Assembly: GCA_031397815.1 (NCBI GenBank)
Contig: JANNMJ010000219.1
Span: forward strand, 1 to 9,722
Reading direction: 5' to 3'
Origin: JANNMJ01 sp031397815
GTDB lineage: Bacteria; Bacteroidota; Bacteroidia; Cytophagales; Hymenobacteraceae
Length of the DNA stretch: 9,722 bases
Shown here: in pieces, positions 5,725 to 9,722 of the stretch
Layout: each line of letters begins with the position of its first letter
How positions within the stretch are numbered: position 1 is the stretch's first letter
Program-made: the position numbers and the translations under genes
Notes under the pieces: generated by a model
What the model was told of the DNA's origin: nothing
What the model saw: only the letters and a program-made list of their open reading frames with translations
Databases searched by the model: none

Positions 5725-6581
5725 CAGTTGATGCCCAAGAGCGTGCTGACCTGAACGGCCAGCAGATCAAGGACGAAAATGGCCAGCGACGACGCCACTA
5801 CCGCTGAATTGGCCGCCCGTCCGATGCCTTCTGTCCCCTTATCGGCATAATATCCTTTGTAGCAGCCGATAAGCCCGATAAAAAAGCCGAAGAAAAACGT
5901 CTTGACGACGGCCGCGATGATATCGCCGAACGTGAGACGACTGAGAATATTAGATGTGAACAGCGCCAGCGTGGTCGTCCCCTGCATGTTGATTCCCAAA
6001 TAAGCGGCGTATAGCCCAATGGCAGCGGACAGCACGGTGAGGACGGGCACCATCACCGTGGTGGCCAGAATGCGGGTGACGACCAGATACTTGAATGGAT
6101 TGGTACCCGAGACGTCCATCGCATCGATTTGCTCGGTCACGCGCATCGAGCTTAGCTCTGCTCCGATGCTGGAACCCACCTTGCCGGCCACCATCAGGCC
6201 GGTGATGATGGGCGCCATTTCGCGGACGATTGTGAGGCCGACCATAACCGGAATCCACGACTCGGCGCCGAACTGCACCATCGTGGGGCGTAGGCGCAAC
6301 GTCAGAACCAGCCCCATAATGAAGCCCGTGATGCCCACCAGCGGCAACGATTGGTAGCCCACCACGTAGCACTGATGCAGCAGCTCGCGCACCTCGTAGC
6401 GCGGCCGGAATCCTTCGCGGAAGAACCGAATGGCAAAGCGCGTAATGGCGCCGGTTTCGGCCAAAATAGAGCTGTTGAGCACCGACACAGTTAGCTTGGG
6501 TAACCCCGCACGCCGGGTGCAGAGCTGAGGTTGTCGAGATAAATACAGATCGCGGCCAGTGTGGTACGGGCCAAAGCTCAA
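5724..6581 (-). CDS. mlaE: MlaE-like ABC transporter permease
   Basis: This is the membrane subunit of the Mla-type lipid transporter (285 residues as called). The family core is clear: G-I-T-G-F-I-M-G-L-V-L-T (83-94), then L-T-I-V-R-E-M-A-P-I-I-T-G-L (116-129). It continues A-G-K-V-G-S-S-I-G-A-E-L (132-143) and M-R-V-T-E-Q-I-D-A-M-D-V (146-157). Hydrophobic spans cover about 79-97, 112-133, 167-198, 219-241 and 258-283. It pairs with MlaF at the inner membrane and passes lipids to or from MlaD. The first 30 or so residues do not resemble the family. GTG codons at 6488-6486 or 6482-6480 would give about 254 or 252 residues, closer to the usual length, so the true start is uncertain. It is first in the operon, with a putative promoter and FNR-like box about 120-160 bp upstream. 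Confidence 0.92.
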   Translation of the reverse strand: MSFGPYHTGRDLYLSRQPQLCTRRAGLPKLTVSVLNSSILAETGAITRFAIRFFREGFRPRYEVRELLHQCYVVGYQSLPLVGITGFIMGLVLTLRLRPTMVQFGAESWIPVMVGLTIVREMAPIITGLMVAGKVGSSIGAELSSMRVTEQIDAMDVSGTNPFKYLVVTRILATTVMVPVLTVLSAAIGLYAAYLGINMQGTTTLALFTSNILSRLTFGDIIAAVVKTFFFGFFIGLIGCYKGYYADKGTEGIGRAANSAVVASSLAIFVLDLLAVQVSTLLGIN

Positions 6582-6699
6582 GCGACCTCAGACGGGTCTC
6601 CCCTACTTCAATTACTTGATCTTCAACGCCCGTCAAGGGGATGGTAACGCTTCGACGGATACCCAGTACCAGCTTCTAAACCGGGGCACCGAACTCACT

Positions 6700-6707
6700 C
6701 AAAATTA
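6700..6707 (-). promoter_or_regulatory. Putative -7 promoter element for the mla operon
   Basis: On the minus strand this reads TAATTTTG, a perfect match to the Bacteroidota -7 consensus TAnnTTTG. Transcription would start near 6696, giving a leader of about 115 nt to the called mlaE ATG. The nearest upstream TTG (6725-6723) is only 15 bp away, shorter than the usual -33 to -7 spacing, so the promoter may be activator-dependent. Confidence 0.45.
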
Positions 6708-6729
6708 CCGGTTCAGTAATCTCAACCGA

Positions 6730-6743
6730 TTGACGCTCATCAA
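6730..6743 (-). promoter_or_regulatory. FNR-like operator box upstream of mlaE
   Basis: TTGAC-GCTC-ATCAA differs at one base from the FNR consensus TTGAT-N4-ATCAA. Its centre (6736.5) lies 33 bp upstream of the centre of the putative mla -7 element. This is the same distance as between the proximal box and the -7 element of the thioredoxin-like gene. It could also act on the divergent kinase gene. Confidence 0.45.
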
Positions 6744-6779
6744 GCGCCTGCCTGATTTTTCTCATACCGCTCGGCGTAT

Positions 6780-6801
6780 GTCAACATGGACCTTTGTTGA
6801 C
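6780..6801. promoter_or_regulatory. Perfect 7-bp dyad upstream of the PAS-PAS kinase
   Basis: GTCAACA (6780-6786) and its exact reverse complement TGTTGAC (6795-6801) are separated by 8 bp. The centre is about 77 bp before the kinase ATG. No T-run follows, so an operator is more likely than a terminator. The arms contain the TTGAC half-site of the nearby FNR-like boxes, but in the opposite order and with a different spacing. Confidence 0.35.
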
Positions 6802-6867
6802 ACTGCCTCAGGCGGAGACGAGGGTAAGGGGGAGTAGTGTTGTTTGCCTTTTACCTCGTGCTGCGCC

Positions 6868-8478
6868 ATGCTGCCCACCCCCTACCTCGCTGCCCTCACC
6901 GACTTGTTGTACGTCCAGAATGCCGAATTTCTGGGAATCTATGACTTGGATCTGGGGTGGTTTACGTACGTCAATGCGGCGGCCGTCAGGCTGCTCGACT
7001 ACCCCGATGTGCAAACGTTTCTTGCGGACCCTGACCACTCGCTCCGTCAGCCGCCCTGGACACCTGAGCAGTGGCAGACGCTCTGGGAGCGCGCCAAGCA
7101 GGAAGGACGTCAGGAAATAGAAACGCACATTCGCTGCTACTCCGGAAGCTTATTTCGGGCGCACGTTGAGTTTACGTATTTTGAGGTTGAGAACCATCCG
7201 CTTTTTCTGATTGGGATGACGAAGCGCAACCGGCTGCAGCAGGCCGAGCGCGCCCTAGCTCACAGCGTACGGCGGTTTGAGGCGGTGTTTACGAATGCGA
7301 CGATTGGAATCGTGGTGAGCGACGAGCGCGGCGAAATCGTGGCGGCTAATCAGCTCGTCGAGCACCTGTTTTGCTACCAGCCGATGGAGCTGCTCGACAA
7401 GCTCATCGATCAGCTCGTGCCGGGGGTTTCCAGCCAATTGCCTGAGTCAGTCATCACCCAATCGACGCTTCATGAAGTAGCGGGGGGTGGTGCTTTGAGA
7501 GGCCGCCGTCAGGATGGCTCGACGTTTCCGGTGGAAGTCAGTCTGAGCTATTTTCACCTGGATGAAGCCTTGTACACCGTGGCTTGCATCCTGGATATCA
7601 CCGACAAGCAGAGCGTGGAGCAGGCGCTGATTACGCAGCACAAGCAAGTGGCGCAGCTCAATGCGGAGCTGGAGCAGAAGGTCGCCGACCGCACCCACGC
7701 GCTGCTCGTCACGCTTGAACAGCTAGAGCGGCGGAGCCAGAAGCTGGCGTTGGCTCTGACGGCGGAGCAGGAGCTGGGCGAGCTAAAGTCGCGGTTTGTG
7801 TCTATCGCCTCTCACGAATTTCGAACGCCGCTTACCGTCGTCCTCACTTCAGCGGCGTTGATCGAAGATTACCCGCTGACCGGCCAACAGACCGACCGCC
7901 AGCGGCACGTGCAGCGCATTCGGGTCTCCGTCAAACACCTCAACGATATTCTGGAGGAATTTCTATCGGTGGGGCGCATAGAGGAAGGCAGTATCGAGGC
8001 GCACCCCTTAGCCTTTGATATGGCCGACCTGCTCACCGAAACACTGGCCGATGTGCAGGGGCTGCTGAAAGTCGGTCAAACGGTCGCGCAACACGTAAGC
8101 TGCTCCGCGCCCTTACCCCTCGACCCTTCTCTGATGCGCAAAATACTGGTGAACCTGCTCTCGAACGCCATTAAGTACTCTGGTGAGCACTCGGTGGTGA
8201 GGGTGACGGCCACCTGCGCGCACCACGAGCTGACTGTTCAGGTGCAGGATACCGGCGTTGGCATCTCGGGGGAAGATCAGGCGCAGCTTTTTAAGCCCTT
8301 TTCCCGTGCCAGCAACGTCAGCAACATCCTCGGCACTGGGTTGGGGCTGTACATCGTGGTCAAGTACCTCGACCTGATGAAGGGGACGATTGCGCTGCAA
8401 AGCGAGCTGAACCGCGGCACTACCGTCACTATCTCCATTCCTCTTCCGCTTTCCGATGCCAACGATTCTGCTAATTGA
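6868..8478 (+). CDS. PAS-PAS sensor histidine kinase
   Basis: The ATG at 6868 was chosen over an upstream TTG at 6844 because it is a standard start and the PAS-like domain follows it at once, giving 536 residues. A first PAS-like domain covers about 10-118. A second, canonical one covers about 133-247, from R-R-F-E-A-V-F-T-N-A-T-I-G-I to I-L-D-I-T-D. A coiled-coil-like helix (about 248-305, Gln/Glu/Leu-rich) leads to the H-box I-A-S-H-E-F-R-T-P-L, with phospho-acceptor His316. The catalytic domain has the N-box (N429, N433), G1 D-T-G-V-G-I (461-466), F-box L-F-K-P-F-S-R (474-480) and G2 G-T-G-L-G-L (489-494). There is no transmembrane span, so a cytosolic signal such as redox state or a small molecule is likely; there is no visible haem or flavin signature. 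It overlaps the downstream REC-CRP regulator by 23 bp, which makes that protein its almost certain partner. Confidence 0.92.
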   Translation: MLPTPYLAALTDLLYVQNAEFLGIYDLDLGWFTYVNAAAVRLLDYPDVQTFLADPDHSLRQPPWTPEQWQTLWERAKQEGRQEIETHIRCYSGSLFRAHVEFTYFEVENHPLFLIGMTKRNRLQQAERALAHSVRRFEAVFTNATIGIVVSDERGEIVAANQLVEHLFCYQPMELLDKLIDQLVPGVSSQLPESVITQSTLHEVAGGGALRGRRQDGSTFPVEVSLSYFHLDEALYTVACILDITDKQSVEQALITQHKQVAQLNAELEQKVADRTHALLVTLEQLERRSQKLALALTAEQELGELKSRFVSIASHEFRTPLTVVLTSAALIEDYPLTGQQTDRQRHVQRIRVSVKHLNDILEEFLSVGRIEEGSIEAHPLAFDMADLLTETLADVQGLLKVGQTVAQHVSCSAPLPLDPSLMRKILVNLLSNAIKYSGEHSVVRVTATCAHHELTVQVQDTGVGISGEDQAQLFKPFSRASNVSNILGTGLGLYIVVKYLDLMKGTIALQSELNRGTTVTISIPLPLSDANDSAN

Positions 8479-9502
8479 AGACAATACGCTCATTCGCGAG
8501 AACACGACTGAGCTACTCATACTGGCTGGTTTTGAGGTACTCACGGCCGAAAATGGCGAAACCGGCGTGACTCTCGCCCTCACCACCAAGCCCGATCTGG
8601 TGGTGTGCGATATTATGATGCCTGAGCTGGATGGATATGGCGTGCTCCAGATTTTCAACCAAAATCCGAATTTGGCCGGAATCCCATTTATTTTTCTGAC
8701 AGCGAAGACCGAGCAAGCGGATCGGCGGCGCGGTATGGCGCTCGGGGCTGATGATTACCTCAACAAACCCTTCGACAAAGCCGAGCTACTGGAAGCTATC
8801 GCGGGGCGCCTGAATCGATTTCAGCACCTGCGACCCGACTACGACCTGAAGGCGAACGGCTTAACCGAGTTTCTGGACGACGCCCGCGCAATCGGCAACC
8901 TCGACAGTCTCTCCGCTGACCGAAAAACCCGCTTAGTGCGCAAGAAGCAGGACATTTACCGCGAAGGGGATGAGCCGACGCGGGTCTATTTCGTGAAAGC
9001 CGGCCGCGTGAAGACCGTAAAATCTACCGCCGGCGGCAAGGAGCTTATTACCGGCATCTACGGCGCCGGCGAATTCTTCGGGTATCTGGCGCTGCTCGAA
9101 CGCACGACTCACAGCGACTCGGCTGTGGCCATCGATGACTCTGAGCTGGTGTACATTCCGCAAGATGACTTTGCGTTGCTTCTGCTGCGCAATGCGAAAG
9201 TGGGCGAGCAATTTATTCGTTTACTAGCTGGCCGGGTAAGCGAGCGGGAGGAGCAATTACTAGCGATGGCCTACAACTCTATCCGCCGCCGCGTGGCCGA
9301 TACGCTGCTGCGCCTGCAAGAGCAAATTGCTCCGGAGGAGGCTATTAAAATCTCGCGCGATGACTTGGCCTCGATGGTTGGTACGGCGCCCGAATCGCTC
9401 ACCCGCACACTGAGTGAGTTAAAGCAGAATAACCTGATTGAAGTGACTTCGCACACCGTTCGGGTGATTGAGCCCGAAAAGCTACGGCGCTCGCATTGGT
9501 AA
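8456..9502 (+). CDS. Response regulator: REC domain fused to CRP/FNR-type DNA-binding module
   Basis: The 348-residue product joins a receiver domain (about 3-118) to a complete CRP/FNR-family regulator. REC residues are intact: E8/D9, phospho-acceptor D52, T82 and K104-P105. A linker leads to a cyclic-nucleotide-binding-type beta-roll (about 150-245) with G-A-G-E-F-F-G (203-209). The CRP residues that hold cAMP are lost: Tyr210 replaces Glu72 and Asp221 replaces Arg82. A dimerisation helix (about 246-285) and winged helix-turn-helix (about 298-340) follow. The recognition helix carries E313-x-x-T316-R317, close to FNR's E-x-x-S-R, and has Pro312 where CRP has its specificity Arg. It therefore should prefer TTGAY-type rather than TGTGA-type half-sites. 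No N-terminal cysteine cluster for an iron-sulfur centre is present, so control is presumably by phosphorylation. It overlaps the kinase gene by 23 bp, and the universal stress gene faces its 3' end. Confidence 0.92.
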   Translation: MPTILLIEDNTLIRENTTELLILAGFEVLTAENGETGVTLALTTKPDLVVCDIMMPELDGYGVLQIFNQNPNLAGIPFIFLTAKTEQADRRRGMALGADDYLNKPFDKAELLEAIAGRLNRFQHLRPDYDLKANGLTEFLDDARAIGNLDSLSADRKTRLVRKKQDIYREGDEPTRVYFVKAGRVKTVKSTAGGKELITGIYGAGEFFGYLALLERTTHSDSAVAIDDSELVYIPQDDFALLLLRNAKVGEQFIRLLAGRVSEREEQLLAMAYNSIRRRVADTLLRLQEQIAPEEAIKISRDDLASMVGTAPESLTRTLSELKQNNLIEVTSHTVRVIEPEKLRRSHW

Positions 9503-9515
9503 TCGCCAAAGGCTT

Positions 9516-9552
9516 GTGCTGTGTCAGGTAAATTTTTGCTTTTTTTCAGCAC
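9516..9552. terminator. Possible bidirectional terminator between the regulator and the stress-protein gene
   Basis: GTGCTG (9516-9521) pairs with CAGCAC (9547-9552) across a long T-rich loop, and the stem can extend with one bulge to CTT/AAG. Runs of five to seven T lie inside the loop and a run of seven A follows at 9569-9575. The region lies between convergent genes, where a terminator is expected, but the hairpin is not of the compact GC-rich kind. Confidence 0.25.
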
Positions 9553-9596
9553 GAAGAGCCGGAGGCTTAAAAAAATGTTCCCTCCTTCGCGCTTAT

Positions 9597-9722
9597 TTAT
9601 TTAGCTGGCAGGACCAATACCGGCAAGCTGCTGTGAAGCAGCACCTCGGCGGTTACGCTGTGGTGGAACAGCTCCCCCAGAAAGCTGCGCGGGCGGGCGA
9701 CAAGGACGATCAGATCGAAGTG
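9597..9722 (-). CDS. Universal stress protein (UspA family), C-terminal fragment (runs off window)
   Basis: The last 41 codons of a leftward gene are visible, ending in TAA at 9599-9597. They encode D-L-I-V-L-V-A-R, then F-L-G-E-L-F-H-H-S-V-T-A-E-V-L and S-S-L-P-V-L-V-L-P. This is the C-terminal signature of UspA-like proteins: the G-x(2-9)-G-S/V-type nucleotide loop region followed by the final strand P-V-L-V. The exact ATP-binding G-(S/T) is not clear here, since G-E-L-F-H-H-S-V occupies the loop. The frame was fixed by protein similarity; an earlier TAA at 9603-9601 is out of frame. Such proteins often belong to CRP/FNR-type stress regulons and lie next to the regulator here. The N-terminal part lies outside the window. 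Confidence 0.82.
   Translation of the reverse strand, partial: HFDLIVLVARPRSFLGELFHHSVTAEVLLHSSLPVLVLPAK

Larger units (their letters stand above)
6582..6867. other. Divergent intergenic region between mlaE and the PAS-PAS kinase
   Basis: This 286-bp non-coding stretch serves genes on both sides. It holds a leftward TAnnTTTG element (6700-6707), an FNR-like box (6730-6743) and a separate dyad (6780-6801). No RNA gene or convincing small protein was seen. For the rightward kinase gene only a weak -7 candidate, TAGTGTTG at 6835-6842, is visible and it lacks a -33 partner. Confidence 0.6.

Noticed and set aside
6793..6842. Standard promoter for the PAS-PAS kinase using TTTG at 6793 and TAGTGTTG at 6835
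   Set aside because: The spacing between the elements is 38 bp, about twice that of Bacteroidota promoters, and the -7 match is imperfect.
9557..9575. AGCC-GGA-GGCT hairpin followed by an A-run as a rho-independent terminator
   Set aside because: The stem is only 4 bp and it is followed by A on the plus strand. On the minus strand no T-run follows it, so it does not fit a terminator in either direction.
1..9722. CRISPR arrays, tRNA or rRNA genes
   Set aside because: No regularly spaced direct repeats and no tRNA- or rRNA-like sequence were noticed on reading both strands.

Overview
The window reads as chromosomal DNA of a GC-rich Bacteroidota bacterium, most like the Hymenobacter/Cytophagales group. 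This is inferred from three things: a remnant of a type IX secretion (T9SS) C-terminal sorting domain, promoter elements of the Bacteroidota TAnnTTTG type, and start regions without obvious Shine-Dalgarno sequences. No database search was possible.

Left part (1-1170) is a graveyard of mobile and broken DNA. An IS3-family element enters from the left edge, showing its terminus and the start of OrfA on the minus strand. It cuts off a secreted-protein gene exactly at its T9SS sorting domain. Next comes a badly decayed tyrosine recombinase (integrase). It has lost its start codon, carries a TGA where the family has Trp, is frameshifted, and ends before the catalytic domain.

The middle is metabolic and envelope related. 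A flavin-containing monooxygenase of the ArsO/CzcO type (1171-2223, +) converges on a small thioredoxin-fold protein that has no cysteine (2241-2567, -). A cytosolic PAS histidine kinase (2718-3839, -) lies directly downstream of a three-gene Mla-type lipid-transport operon transcribed leftward: permease mlaE, ATPase mlaF and MCE protein mlaD. The mlaE stop and mlaF start share one base.

The right part is a signalling unit. A PAS-PAS histidine kinase (6868-8478, +) overlaps by 23 bp a response regulator that fuses a REC domain to a complete CRP/FNR-type DNA-binding module (8456-9502, +). The tail of a universal stress protein gene faces it at the right edge (9597-9722, -).

The most interesting signal ties these parts together. 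Two near-identical FNR-like boxes, (C/T)TGAC-N4-GTCAG followed by ATC, sit 22 bp apart upstream of the cysteine-less thioredoxin gene. A third, TTGAC-N4-ATCAA, sits upstream of mlaE. In both promoters the proximal box is centred exactly 33 bp upstream of the centre of a TAnnTTTG-like -7 element. That is the geometry of a class II CRP/FNR-activated promoter. The REC-CRP/FNR regulator has an FNR-like E-x-x-T-R recognition helix and is an obvious candidate to bind these boxes. This link is an inference and is untested.
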